From assembly GCA_043820045.1 (NCBI GenBank), contig JBDREF010000051.1:1-19877 (forward strand): a stretch of 19,877 nt of DNA, in the 5' to 3' direction. The stretch is from JBDREF01 sp043820045. GTDB taxonomy: Bacteria > Planctomycetota > Phycisphaerae > Sedimentisphaerales > Anaerobacaceae. Below the pieces are notes generated by a model, which was not told where the DNA came from, ran no database searches, and worked only from the letters and a program-made list of their open reading frames with translations. Positions 7,408 to 15,245 of this stretch are shown here, piece by piece. Each line of letters starts with the position of its first letter. Within the stretch, counting starts at the first letter, position 1. The position numbers were made by a program, and so were the translations under genes.

Positions 7408-7437
7408 ATTATAATACAACCGCTCGCAATGATGCAA
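7408..7437 (-). promoter_or_regulatory. Candidate promoter for the pseudopilin gene
   Basis: Reading the minus strand, TTGCAT (7437-7432) and TATAAT (7413-7408) are separated by 18 bp and lie about 80 bp upstream of the ATG at 7328. The TATAAT overlaps a near-palindromic ATATTATAAT, so a plus-strand -10 is also possible, but no plus-strand -35 is apparent. The rest of the 310-bp divergent spacer (7329-7638) shows no other clear element. Confidence 0.35.
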
Positions 7438-7638
7438 GCAAAAGGCATATTACACCTTCTAAGTAGCTTTCACGACTAAGCTTATGTTTTATCCCCGTCG
7501 AATCCTCCGGCGCGAACCACCCGGAAGGCTTGAATCTTCGGGAAAGTCCTGATATTCTATCGGGAATGTTGCTTGGCACCGTTGCTAAGCATGGACAAAC
7601 ATTTGGATTCGCTTTCGAACACTGTGAAAGGTTCTACC

Positions 7639-8661
7639 ATGAATAAGAGCATTTGTTATCTGTTGGTTCTCGCATGCCTATGGGCTGGTTGCGCATGTGT
7701 TTGCGCTGCTGAAAATGTCGATGCTTATCTCGGACGCTGGGCACTGACAATTCCAGGCGGCGGCGCCGGTTGGTTGGGCGTCACGCAGGAAAACGGATAC
7801 CTCGATGCAAGCATCCTGTGGGGCGGTGGAAGCGTGGTCCCTGTGGCCAGTGTCTATATGGACGAGGATGGACTGTATGTAACACGCGTTCAGAACGTCG
7901 AACGCAAAGGCGCAGAGGGTAAAGTTATCCGGACGCATACGTTCAGCGAGACTATCGTTGCGAAGGTTTCAGGTGACACGATGAACCTGACGCAAATCCG
8001 GCCTCGTACAAACGGCAAGGGCGTCAGTCGAAGTGAATTTACCGGCAAACGGATTCCGCCTTTGCCTGCGAAGCCCGATCTGTCCAAAATCAAGTACGGC
8101 AAACCTATCGTACTTTTCAACGGTGAGAATCTGGATGGCTGGAAGCTGACCAATCCGGGTCAGACGAGCGGCTGGTCGGTGAAAGACGGCGTCCTTATCA
8201 ACAGGCCGGTTCAGCAAGAGGGCAAACGTCACATTTCCTACGGCAACCTTCGCACAGTAGCGGAGTACGAGGATTTCAACCTCAAATTGGAGGTGAACGT
8301 TGCGGAAAGGGGCAACAGCGGGGTGTATCTGCGGGGCATCTACGAGGTCCAGGTCAGCGACAGTTACGGCAGGAATCTCGATTCACACAACATGGGAGGG
8401 ATTTACAGCCGAATCACCCCCACTGTGAATGCCGAGAAACCGGCAGGGCAGTGGCAGACCATGAACATCACCCTCGTTGACCGCCACGTGACAGTGGAAC
8501 TGAACGGCAAGACGATTATCAACAACGAGCCGCTGCTTGGCTGCACCGGCGGAGCGTTGTGGTCGGATGAGTCAAAACCCGGCCCTATATATCTGCAGGG
8601 CGATCACTCAGCGGTCAATTATCGAAATGTCGTTTTGACACCGATCATCACACGAATGTAG
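7639..8661 (+). CDS. Secreted DUF1080 / 3-keto-disaccharide hydrolase-like protein
   Basis: The start is ATG 7639 (AAAGG 10 nt upstream), giving 340 residues beginning MNKSICYLLVLACLWAGCACVCAAEN, a Sec or lipoprotein-type signal peptide. Residues ~27-140 form a beta-rich domain (LGRWALTIPGGGAGWLGV, DEDGLYVTRVQNVER, DTMNLTQIRP) that recurs in front of some DUF1080 proteins. The C-terminal ~195 residues are a DUF1080 concanavalin-like sandwich: IVLFNGENLDGWK, WSVKDGVLINRP, DFNLKLEVNVAERGNSGVYLRGIYEVQVSDSYG, GQWQTMNITLVDRHVTVELNG and GPIYLQGDHSAVNYRNV. DUF1080 proteins are linked to cleavage of 3-keto-glycosides in oxidised-sugar pathways. No oxidoreductase partner is visible here. It converges with the CBM9-like gene. 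Confidence 0.88.
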   Translation: MNKSICYLLVLACLWAGCACVCAAENVDAYLGRWALTIPGGGAGWLGVTQENGYLDASILWGGGSVVPVASVYMDEDGLYVTRVQNVERKGAEGKVIRTHTFSETIVAKVSGDTMNLTQIRPRTNGKGVSRSEFTGKRIPPLPAKPDLSKIKYGKPIVLFNGENLDGWKLTNPGQTSGWSVKDGVLINRPVQQEGKRHISYGNLRTVAEYEDFNLKLEVNVAERGNSGVYLRGIYEVQVSDSYGRNLDSHNMGGIYSRITPTVNAEKPAGQWQTMNITLVDRHVTVELNGKTIINNEPLLGCTGGALWSDESKPGPIYLQGDHSAVNYRNVVLTPIITRM

Positions 8662-8692
8662 TGCTGATTATGACCGACAATCACGGGCCGTA

Positions 8693-8720
8693 CACGCTCA
8701 TCTACTCGAAGATGAGCGTG
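8693..8720. terminator. Perfect 11-bp hairpin between convergent genes
   Basis: CACGCTCATCT (8693-8703) pairs with AGATGAGCGTG (8710-8720) around the six-base loop ACTCGA. The hairpin overlaps the last codons and stop of the minus-strand CBM9-like gene and lies 31 bp after the DUF1080 stop, so it could serve both convergent transcripts. There is no clear T-tract on either side, so intrinsic termination is unproven; a role as a 3'-end stabiliser is equally possible. Confidence 0.5.
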
Positions 8721-9427
8721 CCAAACTTCTCGATCTCGTGGAAGCCCGTTCCTACCCGGGCCCAGTCCCAGCTCGTGCTCTTGCCGTCGTCGTAGTCAAC
8801 GCGATAGAAATTGGCTCGCCACCGCGTTCCGGGCCGCGGGGGTACGTTTTGCAGGGGTTTCAGCAAGTCGTACGGTACAAACACTTCGGCTGTCCAACCG
8901 GTCACACGGGCACCCGACTGCCTGGGGCCGCCCACAACCGCGGTGGCCTTTTGCGTCCTGCGTTTCCCGTCATAATGCCAGGGCCGCCAGCCGAGAAACT
9001 CACCTCCGAAATTGGGGATGAGAATCGGCAGCTCGAAACCCAACGGCGAGATCTCGTATTCGAAGTAAACAGGGTATCGCTCGTCCGGCCACAGGAAGAA
9101 CTCGAACACGTCCTCGTTCCACAGGTCGAGAAAGTCCTCGTTCATCGTTGCCGTGAGCGTGCGGTCCTCGGCCTCCATCAATACATACAGCCCGGTCGGC
9201 GAGTAGAGGACCTTGACCCGGGTCCCGTACTGATGACCGTCGGCTGAGCGCAGGTTAAGCGGCTCCCAGCCGACCTTCTCCCAGGCCGGCGCATTGCCGC
9301 GGCCGTTTACGACAAAATCTTCCGTCTGACGGACCCGCAACACCGGAGCTGCTTCCTGCCTCGGTGCCCACGAGCCGCAGCCGCCCGCCACAATTAGCAG
9401 CAGCCCTGAGAATACGCTCATCTTCAT
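8702..9427 (-). CDS. Lipoprotein with CBM9-like (DOMON-type) carbohydrate-binding domain
   Basis: The start is ATG 9427, preceded by AGGAGAG; the longer in-frame start at 9514 would overlap the HAD gene and has no signal. Residues 1-17 (MKMSVFSGLLLIVAGGC) are a lipoprotein signal with the lipidated Cys in AGGC. The ~220-residue mature part has CBM9-like features: VNGRGNAPAWEKVGWEPL, TRVKVLYSPTGLYVLMEAEDRTL, LDLWNEDVFEFFLWPD, YFEYEISPLG and GWTAEVFVPYDLLKPL. It ends WDWARVGTGFHEIEKFGTLIFE. The family occurs alone or attached to secreted enzymes and is thought to bind sugar ends. It is the last gene of the leftward operon, 73 bp after the HAD gene. It may be a surface glycan-binding partner of the secreted enzymes upstream. 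Confidence 0.85.
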   Translation of the reverse strand: MKMSVFSGLLLIVAGGCGSWAPRQEAAPVLRVRQTEDFVVNGRGNAPAWEKVGWEPLNLRSADGHQYGTRVKVLYSPTGLYVLMEAEDRTLTATMNEDFLDLWNEDVFEFFLWPDERYPVYFEYEISPLGFELPILIPNFGGEFLGWRPWHYDGKRRTQKATAVVGGPRQSGARVTGWTAEVFVPYDLLKPLQNVPPRPGTRWRANFYRVDYDDGKSTSWDWARVGTGFHEIEKFGTLIFE

Positions 9428-9500
9428 AATGCTCTCTCCTTTTCTCCCGCCTGTATCCGGGAATATCTTCGTTCGTTTTGCTTCCTTGACTTGATGCGGG

Positions 9501-10229
9501 CTATCCCTTTGCAATAATCCCCTTCGCGATCTCCAGAGTTACCTTAATGTCGGGAATGTCCCCCAGCTCGCTGACCACCAGATCGGCACCGGAGAAATCC
9601 TCTTGCCCGGTATAACCGTTGGTAGTGACAATACAATGCATACCCGCGGCGCGGGCCGCCAGAAAACCGTTACGGCTGTCCTCGACCACCACACATCGGG
9701 CCGGGTCGAGATTCAATCGACGAGCGGCCAGATTGTATATCTCCGGATCCGGCTTCTTCCTTGAGACCACGTCCCCGGCCAGGATAGCGGCAAAATGAGA
9801 CTTGCGTTCCGGGCCGAGCAGACGCTCTACAACCAGACTGACCGCTCGCTCGTCGGAGGTCGAACAAACCGCAAGGGTAATGTCCTCTTCGATGGCCTCG
9901 TCCACGAGCCGGGCCACCCCCGGACGCAGCGGCAGTTGGCCGGATTCGATGATGTGCATGAAGCAGTCGGTCTTCAGTCTGTGCAATTCTTTAATGAAAT
10001 CGTCGCGATCCGGGATATTGTCGGGCCATTGATAGGTATTGAAGTAGTGTCGCATCCGTTCTTTGCCGCCGGCGACCGTTAGGATGTCTCCATAGAGGGG
10101 CACGTCCCATTCGACGTCCAATCCCATTTTTGCAAAGGCCCGGTTAAAGGCCACGCGGTGGCCGTCTCGTTCGGTGTCAACCAGAACGCCGTCACAATCG
10201 AATATCAATGCTTGTAATGATTGGTTCAC
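9501..10229 (-). CDS. HAD-superfamily hydrolase, CbbY/beta-phosphoglucomutase-like
   Basis: It has 242 residues with a GTG start at 10229 and GAGGAG just upstream. All HAD motifs are present: motif I DCDGVLVDTE (residues ~11-20, nucleophile and acid Asp), motif II CSTS (~122-125), motif III Lys in RKKPDPEIY, and motif IV VVVEDSRNG. The helical cap between motifs I and II (~20-95) places it in the beta-phosphoglucomutase/CbbY group, which includes sugar-phosphate phosphatases and mutases. No signal peptide is seen, so it is cytoplasmic. It lies 40 bp downstream of the aldolase on the same strand. A role in dephosphorylating or isomerising a sugar phosphate made in the same pathway is inferred. 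The exact substrate cannot be read from sequence. Confidence 0.9.
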   Translation of the reverse strand: MNQSLQALIFDCDGVLVDTERDGHRVAFNRAFAKMGLDVEWDVPLYGDILTVAGGKERMRHYFNTYQWPDNIPDRDDFIKELHRLKTDCFMHIIESGQLPLRPGVARLVDEAIEEDITLAVCSTSDERAVSLVVERLLGPERKSHFAAILAGDVVSRKKPDPEIYNLAARRLNLDPARCVVVEDSRNGFLAARAAGMHCIVTTNGYTGQEDFSGADLVVSELGDIPDIKVTLEIAKGIIAKG

Positions 10230-10269
10230 GCTTACTCCTCAAGAAAAACGATGACCTCCGTTGCCGTTT

Positions 10270-11124
10270 CTATGCCTTTCCTGCGCTGCCGAACAGCTTT
10301 ATGTTCCCGGTGATCCCCGCCTTGAGTTCCTGCAACTGGGCGTCAAGGACCTTCAATGGGTCGTATTGGGTGTTATGATCATTGTGGTATCGAACGAATC
10401 CGTCAATGAAGGCGTATTTAAGTTGTGTGGAGATATTGACCTTGGCGCATCCCAGGGCAATGCAGCGGCGGAATACTTCGTCCGACAGCCCCGTGCCGCC
10501 GTGCAGGGCCAGAGGCAGATCCGTTTGTTGGGCGATCTGCTCCAGTATATCAAAGGCGATCCGGGGCGTGCCTTTATATACGCCATGAGCGGTGCCAATT
10601 GCCGGGGCAAAACAATCCAAAGCTACTGCGTCGCAGAACCTGGCGGCTTCCGCCGGGTCCGCAAGGTGGGCGTCTTGTTCTTTGACGTGGATATCGTCCT
10701 CCACCCCCACAATGGCCCCCATTTCGGCCTCTACTGTGACATCCGCAGGGCCGGCCATGGCGGCTACCTGCTTGGTCAAAGCCAGATTCTCGTCAAAGGG
10801 TTTGGAGGACGCATCGATCATGACCGAGGTCCAGCCGTGGTCGATGCAGTTACGGATTACCTCCAGGTCCTTGCAATGGTCCAGATGGATGGCCACGGGT
10901 ACAGGCGATTCTTCCGCCAGTTGCCGGTACCATTCGATGATCGGACGGTAGCCCCAGAACAGAACCGTCTTGACCGACGTCTGGATAATCACGGGAGATT
11001 GCAGCGCCACGGCAACCTCCACCACAGCTTTCATGGAATTGTAGTCAAGGATGTTAAAAGCGCCCACTGCATACCGGCCTCGCCTGGCCCGGCGGAGCAT
11101 TTCCTTCATATTCGTCTGCGGCAT
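10270..11124 (-). CDS. Class II (zinc) ketose-bisphosphate aldolase
   Basis: It has 284 residues, the usual size for the tagatose/fructose-bisphosphate class II family, with AGGGA upstream of ATG 11124. Key motifs are GAFNILDYNSMKAVVEVA (N-terminus), AIHLDHCKD (catalytic Asp and first zinc His), VTVEAEMG, GTAHGVYKG (zinc His), LALHGGTGLSD (zinc His and phosphate loop) and KVNISTQLK. Class II aldolases reversibly cleave a ketose bisphosphate into dihydroxyacetone phosphate and an aldehyde. The shorter GatY/KbaY-like form often serves catabolic sugar pathways rather than glycolysis. Its place between secreted glycan enzymes and a HAD enzyme supports a dedicated catabolic role; which ketose is used is unknown. 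It is cytoplasmic, and the motifs look intact. Confidence 0.92.
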   Translation of the reverse strand: MPQTNMKEMLRRARRGRYAVGAFNILDYNSMKAVVEVAVALQSPVIIQTSVKTVLFWGYRPIIEWYRQLAEESPVPVAIHLDHCKDLEVIRNCIDHGWTSVMIDASSKPFDENLALTKQVAAMAGPADVTVEAEMGAIVGVEDDIHVKEQDAHLADPAEAARFCDAVALDCFAPAIGTAHGVYKGTPRIAFDILEQIAQQTDLPLALHGGTGLSDEVFRRCIALGCAKVNISTQLKYAFIDGFVRYHNDHNTQYDPLKVLDAQLQELKAGITGNIKLFGSAGKA

Positions 11125-11230
11125 ATCGATTCCCTGTTACTTGTTACACCTCTTGTGCGCATCCTTTTTGCCGATTATTATGTGCAGTAAGTTTAATTCC
11201 TGCAATCGGACCATTCTCTGCGACCCAACT

Positions 11231-12931
11231 TCAGTCGGGCGAAGTCAACAGTATCCATGTCGGCCTGTCACGCTCACAGGTGAGCTGCCCGTCTTTGTAT
11301 TTGAGTTCCACGACCTGGATCGAGCTTCGCCGCTGTTCGTACGTATCCTCTCGATCGTTCGGATTCTCCCTGCCGGGATGCGTGAAATAGAACAGGTAGG
11401 CGCGCTGCCCGCAGACCACAACATCCGGATGGCCGCCCTTGACTTTGTCGTCGGGGCCTTTGCCCGGCTCTTCGAGCAGATTCTTCGCCTGCCGCGTCCA
11501 GCTCAGACAGTCGTCCGAGTAATAGACGCCAAGCCCTTGCCAGACATCGACAACCATCCAGCATCGGTTTTTCCAGCGGAAGACCTTCGGGCCCTCGCCC
11601 GGGCGCTCGCCCATCGCCTTGCCGCGGTCCTGCCATTTGTACAGGTCGGAGCTGTCGGCGTAGTAAATCGATTTGCGATCGACCTCATTGTTATACCACA
11701 TGCGCCACGTGCCGTCCGGCAAACGGATGACGCAGGCGTCGATCACTCTGTCGGATGAAAGCTTCAGTGTGGATTCGTATTTCCAGTTCAGCAAGTCTTT
11801 GCTCGTCAGATGGATGATATCGCGCGGATGCGACCAATCGGCGAAAATCCCTGGCACAAACGTCAGGTACATGTGGTAAGTACCGTCGTGTTCGATTACC
11901 TCGGGTGCCCAGAAACTGTACTCGCCCTGGGCGAAGTTGACTCTCGCAGTACCTCTGTATGTCCAATTCGCGCCGCCGTCCGACGATTCCGCGATACCGA
12001 TTTCCGTACCGTGAACCCATGCCACACCCCGCGTATTCGGCACGTTCGCTCGCCGGTTGGTGTAGAACATAAACCACTTCTTTTCTGCGCTGTTCCAACA
12101 TAGCACCGGGTCGGCCGCCCCGTCGTGCACAGGGTCGCGAAACAGCGGCTTGGCAGCGATTTTGCCCAGCGACATCGGCCCTTCCGGCGACAGTTCCTTT
12201 TTCAGGCGCGGCTCGACCTGCGTCAATTCCTGTAGGACCAGGTGCGCCATCATGCGGGCGCCTTCTTCGTTGAAGTGAGTACGGTCCTGCGGCGCGTTTG
12301 CCACCACGCCGTTGGCGGCCTGGCCCAGTTGCTCGTAGAGCCTGCCGCTCGAAGCATTCAGGTCAATCAAGGCCGTCTTCTTCTGCGCAGCGACCGCCTT
12401 CATCGCGTCCGCATAGACGAGCAGACTGTTGTCCAATTTGCCGTCTGAGCCGTACGTTCGCCGCTGCACCGGCGTCACAAAAATAGGCGCAGCGCCAATC
12501 GCCCGGGCCTCGTCAATGTAACGCCGCAGGTAGTCCTGAAAATCCGTGGCGACGTCGGTCGATTCCGGCCTGTCCGGACCGTGCGAATCATTATGGCCGA
12601 ACTGAATCAGAAGAACGTCAGGCCTGGCCTCCAATGTCTTCGCCCAAAGTCCTTCGTTTATGAATGTTTTAGTGCTGCGTCCGCTCTTAGCGAGATTGAT
12701 CACGTCAACTGTGTCGTTGAAGTAGCTCTGGATATATTGTCCCCAGCCGCGGCAAGGGTGTTCGGATGGATACTCGCAAACCGTCGAGTCGCCGATGATC
12801 GCCAGACGTAACGGCGTCTCCGCCGCTTGCAATGTTGTGACACAGCCAAGCAAGAAAACCAGTAAGACAGACCAACTCCATAGTGCAGGTTTCGCGGTCG
12901 TAGTAAATCTGACTTTTCTCATGGCATACAT
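11231..12931 (-). CDS. Secreted CE12-like acetylesterase fused to a GH43-like propeller
   Basis: The start is ATG 12931 with AAGGA five bases upstream, overlapping the previous gene by 13 bp; ATG 12922, forming ATGA with the upstream stop, is an alternative. Length is 566 residues. A signal peptide (ALWSWSVLLVFLLGCVTTLQA) comes first. Residues ~40-255 are an SGNH esterase: IIGDSTV (Ser), AKSGRST, FGHND and QDRTHF (Asp/His), the pattern of rhamnogalacturonan acetylesterases. Residues ~265-566 form a GH43/GH117-like propeller with a likely triad of Asp in GAADPVL, Asp in VIDACVIR and Glu in EGPKVFR, plus SFWAPEVIEHDGTYHMY. All catalytic positions appear present in both halves. One chain could deacetylate a glycan and cleave a side chain. 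Pectin specificity is inferred only. Confidence 0.88.
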   Translation of the reverse strand: MYAMRKVRFTTTAKPALWSWSVLLVFLLGCVTTLQAAETPLRLAIIGDSTVCEYPSEHPCRGWGQYIQSYFNDTVDVINLAKSGRSTKTFINEGLWAKTLEARPDVLLIQFGHNDSHGPDRPESTDVATDFQDYLRRYIDEARAIGAAPIFVTPVQRRTYGSDGKLDNSLLVYADAMKAVAAQKKTALIDLNASSGRLYEQLGQAANGVVANAPQDRTHFNEEGARMMAHLVLQELTQVEPRLKKELSPEGPMSLGKIAAKPLFRDPVHDGAADPVLCWNSAEKKWFMFYTNRRANVPNTRGVAWVHGTEIGIAESSDGGANWTYRGTARVNFAQGEYSFWAPEVIEHDGTYHMYLTFVPGIFADWSHPRDIIHLTSKDLLNWKYESTLKLSSDRVIDACVIRLPDGTWRMWYNNEVDRKSIYYADSSDLYKWQDRGKAMGERPGEGPKVFRWKNRCWMVVDVWQGLGVYYSDDCLSWTRQAKNLLEEPGKGPDDKVKGGHPDVVVCGQRAYLFYFTHPGRENPNDREDTYEQRRSSIQVVELKYKDGQLTCERDRPTWILLTSPD

Positions 12932-15117
12932 TTTAGTCCTTCGTAGCTGATTTTCCATTTGCCGTTATCCGGAAAGCCCGGTGCGGGTCGGTTCGGACAA
13001 TTATCCCATCCCGCCGCCATCATTGCAACCGCAGCCAGCAGGCCGCCGTTTCCCGGCAGATACAGAGGCAGCCTCGATGACTGGAAATTGTGCCCGTTGG
13101 CCATGTATCGGTTCTTCTGCGACTCAATGAACAGAGCATCCAGAGCCTTTTCCGGTTCCCCCAGGCGGGCCGCGGTCATCGCGAGCATCGGGTAGTCCCA
13201 TCCCCACGTGCTCGACCAGTCCCATTTTTGCATCACGTGGTCGAGCGTTCGCTTCATCGTCTCCGAATCGATCAGCGGGGTTTGAGGAACAAACCCAAGC
13301 GCCGCAACCATTGAGGGGTGATCACGATAGATAATGTGAGGCGGTGTTTCAATGCCGGTGTAAACCCCATCGAGAACGTGGGGACGCGAAAGTTTGCTGA
13401 TCACATGGTCCCATTTCGGATTCCGCTCCATACCCAGGCGCTGTCGCCATTTCTGAGCGGTCTCAAGGCCCCAATAGCAGTACGCCAATTCGAAAGTCGG
13501 ATTAAGATTTCCTCTGCGCTGCGAGCCGTAGCTTTCCTGGGCCGGGATCATCGCGGGACCGAGAACATATCGGTCCTTCTCCTGGTCCCACACCGGGTAG
13601 GTCGCCATGAAATCGGCCGTCTCGAAAACAATCTCTTTGTACTTTTCGAGTGTCTCGGAATCTCCATGAGCACGGTAGCACAATTCAGCGTAATAGATCG
13701 GATGCGGCTGCTGCCATATAAGAAACACGCCCACGGTACTGGGGCTTTCCCGGCCGGCGGGAGACGTCATCTTCGGCCAGCGAGCACCCTCATAGCCTTG
13801 CATTCTTGCCGTCGCCCTGGCGGCTGGAAGAATCGACTGATACCACGGCAGGCTTCGTTCCAGCAATTCGGCCCGATCCCAAAGGGCAAAATGCGCCGCA
13901 TGCCACCAGTGCATTTCCAGGTGAAACTTGCCGTACCAACTGTTGCGAACGAGCCCGGTCTCCTGCGGCGGACGCGAGCCTGAGCACTGGATAGCGGTCA
14001 GGTACTGAGAAAGCACGACTCTGCGTTCAAGTTCGGCAGCCCGCGGGTCGGTACACTCGGAGAAGTCAATCGCGCCGCCGCTCATCCAGAATTGCTTCCA
14101 GCCGCCGCCGGCCTCGTCGCACACCGTCTGAAAATCGGGCAGGGGCTCGGCAATCTCGGTCGGAGAAAAGGCAAATACAATTTCCAGAGGCCGGGCGTTC
14201 CGGCTCGAAATTTCGTATTTGTGCTTCGATTCAATTCGGATAGTACCTCCCGACGACCAGGCGGCGCGCACGTAGTAACGGTCCTCATCAAGTATCCGGA
14301 CAAAACCAGCCCCGTTGCCTGTGATCCGCTCGCGCGTCGTATGGCGTTCGGGATGGCTCCAATCCACAGCATCGCCCCAATCGGCGCCGCCGTATGGAAA
14401 GGCCAGACATACCGTTAGGCGACCGTCTTGCAGAAGCGGTGATTCGACACGCACGGCCAGCAAATCCCGACGCGGGTGGCACACTGTCCGAACCTCCACC
14501 GGTTGGTCGTCCACTTTGAAACGGCTCTTGAGAAGCCCCGTCCACAAATCCAGGGTTTGAAAAGTCTCTGTCAGGTCGTCTATGCCGATTGATGAGCCGT
14601 CGGCCCTTGTCATTTTCAACCCGATTTGCCCAAGGTGAAGACGGTGCGGGTTGGCACGCAGCCAGTTTGCCGCGGGGCAATACGTGCGGGAGTAAGCCCT
14701 GTCCGAGGCATAGGGGACCCTGCGTCCCGCCACGATATAATCATCAAGAATATCTGCCAGCTCGTATCCATTCGAATCCGGCGTCGTATGCCAGCCCCAT
14801 TGAGACAGCGTACCCAATGCCATGCCCCGCTGATAATACTCAGGAAATGTCTGCAAGCCTGTGATATCAGCCGTGAAGGCAAACTCACCATTGCCGACAC
14901 TGAGCGGCGTAAGCGGATTGGACTTGTTGATGGTGACGTTATGTCTGCGGACAAGTGTACGGCGGTCGATTCGATGCACGGATTCAAGCTTCGACCTGCC
15001 GGAAGAAACGCCAGGCAGCTCGGCAGCGGGCTTCCCTGTGCTCCCTGCGATTCCGGCGGAAACCAAGACACAGCACATACACGCTGCAAGCAGGATTTCT
15101 CTACTTCTGGTCCTCAT
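12919..15117 (-). CDS. Secreted six-hairpin glycosidase (GH65/GH95-like)
   Basis: It has 732 residues with an N-terminal signal (MRTRSREILLAACMCCVLVSAGIAG). An N-terminal beta-sandwich region (~55-330) starts RRHNVTINKSNPLTPLSVGNGEFAFTADITGLQTFPEYY, which resembles the 'GNG.fa...d..G' opening of GH65/GH95-type enzymes. The (alpha/alpha)6 part follows: SWYGKFHLEMHWWHAAHFALWDR (~405-430), a probable active-site helix with Glu; WQQPHPIYYAELCYRA; and WDWSSTWGWDYPMLAMTAARLG. Assignment to a CAZy family is not secure. It is the first gene of the leftward operon and overlaps the esterase-GH43 gene, so the two are probably translationally coupled. No strong Shine-Dalgarno precedes ATG 15117. Secretion suggests it acts on extracellular or periplasmic oligosaccharides. 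Confidence 0.8.
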   Translation of the reverse strand: MRTRSREILLAACMCCVLVSAGIAGSTGKPAAELPGVSSGRSKLESVHRIDRRTLVRRHNVTINKSNPLTPLSVGNGEFAFTADITGLQTFPEYYQRGMALGTLSQWGWHTTPDSNGYELADILDDYIVAGRRVPYASDRAYSRTYCPAANWLRANPHRLHLGQIGLKMTRADGSSIGIDDLTETFQTLDLWTGLLKSRFKVDDQPVEVRTVCHPRRDLLAVRVESPLLQDGRLTVCLAFPYGGADWGDAVDWSHPERHTTRERITGNGAGFVRILDEDRYYVRAAWSSGGTIRIESKHKYEISSRNARPLEIVFAFSPTEIAEPLPDFQTVCDEAGGGWKQFWMSGGAIDFSECTDPRAAELERRVVLSQYLTAIQCSGSRPPQETGLVRNSWYGKFHLEMHWWHAAHFALWDRAELLERSLPWYQSILPAARATARMQGYEGARWPKMTSPAGRESPSTVGVFLIWQQPHPIYYAELCYRAHGDSETLEKYKEIVFETADFMATYPVWDQEKDRYVLGPAMIPAQESYGSQRRGNLNPTFELAYCYWGLETAQKWRQRLGMERNPKWDHVISKLSRPHVLDGVYTGIETPPHIIYRDHPSMVAALGFVPQTPLIDSETMKRTLDHVMQKWDWSSTWGWDYPMLAMTAARLGEPEKALDALFIESQKNRYMANGHNFQSSRLPLYLPGNGGLLAAVAMMAAGWDNCPNRPAPGFPDNGKWKISYEGLKCMP

Positions 15118-15134
15118 AAGGTTTGCCCGTTAGA

Positions 15135-15184
15135 ACCGGTACGCCCGGATAAACCTCAGGCAGGCCTGCATTCAGAGTACCGGT
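15135..15184. promoter_or_regulatory. Inverted-repeat region upstream of the glycan operon
   Basis: ACCGGTAC (15135-15142) is inverted as GTACCGGT (15177-15184), and a perfect 10-bp palindrome GCAGGCCTGC (15160-15169) lies almost midway between them. All sit 18-67 bp upstream of ATG 15117, where an operator would be expected. No regulator gene is adjacent, so an operator role is a suggestion only. Confidence 0.3.
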
Positions 15185-15203
15185 AAAAACCACCGATTTT
15201 GAC

Positions 15204-15245
15204 TACGCCCGACAGGATTCGAACCTGCGACCTTCGGTTCAGGAA
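15204..15245 (-). repeat. 3'-half tRNA-Arg(CCT) fragment, att-like direct repeat (left copy)
   Basis: The minus strand reads from the anticodon loop (TTCCTGA) through ACCGA, AGGTC, the T arm (GCAGGTTCGAATCCTGT) and acceptor strand CGGGCGT to discriminator A. The 5' half of a tRNA does not follow: where the anticodon stem should continue the bases are GAAAA. It matches 19829-19870 at 40 of 42 positions. Tyrosine integrases commonly recombine at exactly this part of a tRNA gene, leaving such a truncated copy at the far end of the element. It should not be annotated as a functional tRNA. Confidence 0.8.

Noticed and set aside
10261..11190. 309-codon plus-strand open frame
   Set aside because: It lies opposite the class II aldolase, whose catalytic motifs are complete; the plus-strand translation shows no family features and is a codon-bias shadow.
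13318..13983. 221-codon plus-strand open frame
   Set aside because: Antisense to the six-hairpin glycosidase; no ribosome-binding site or conserved motif.
15204..15245. Possible functional tRNA-Arg gene
   Set aside because: Only the 3' half exists; the 5' anticodon strand, D arm and 5' acceptor are missing, so it is called an att-like fragment.
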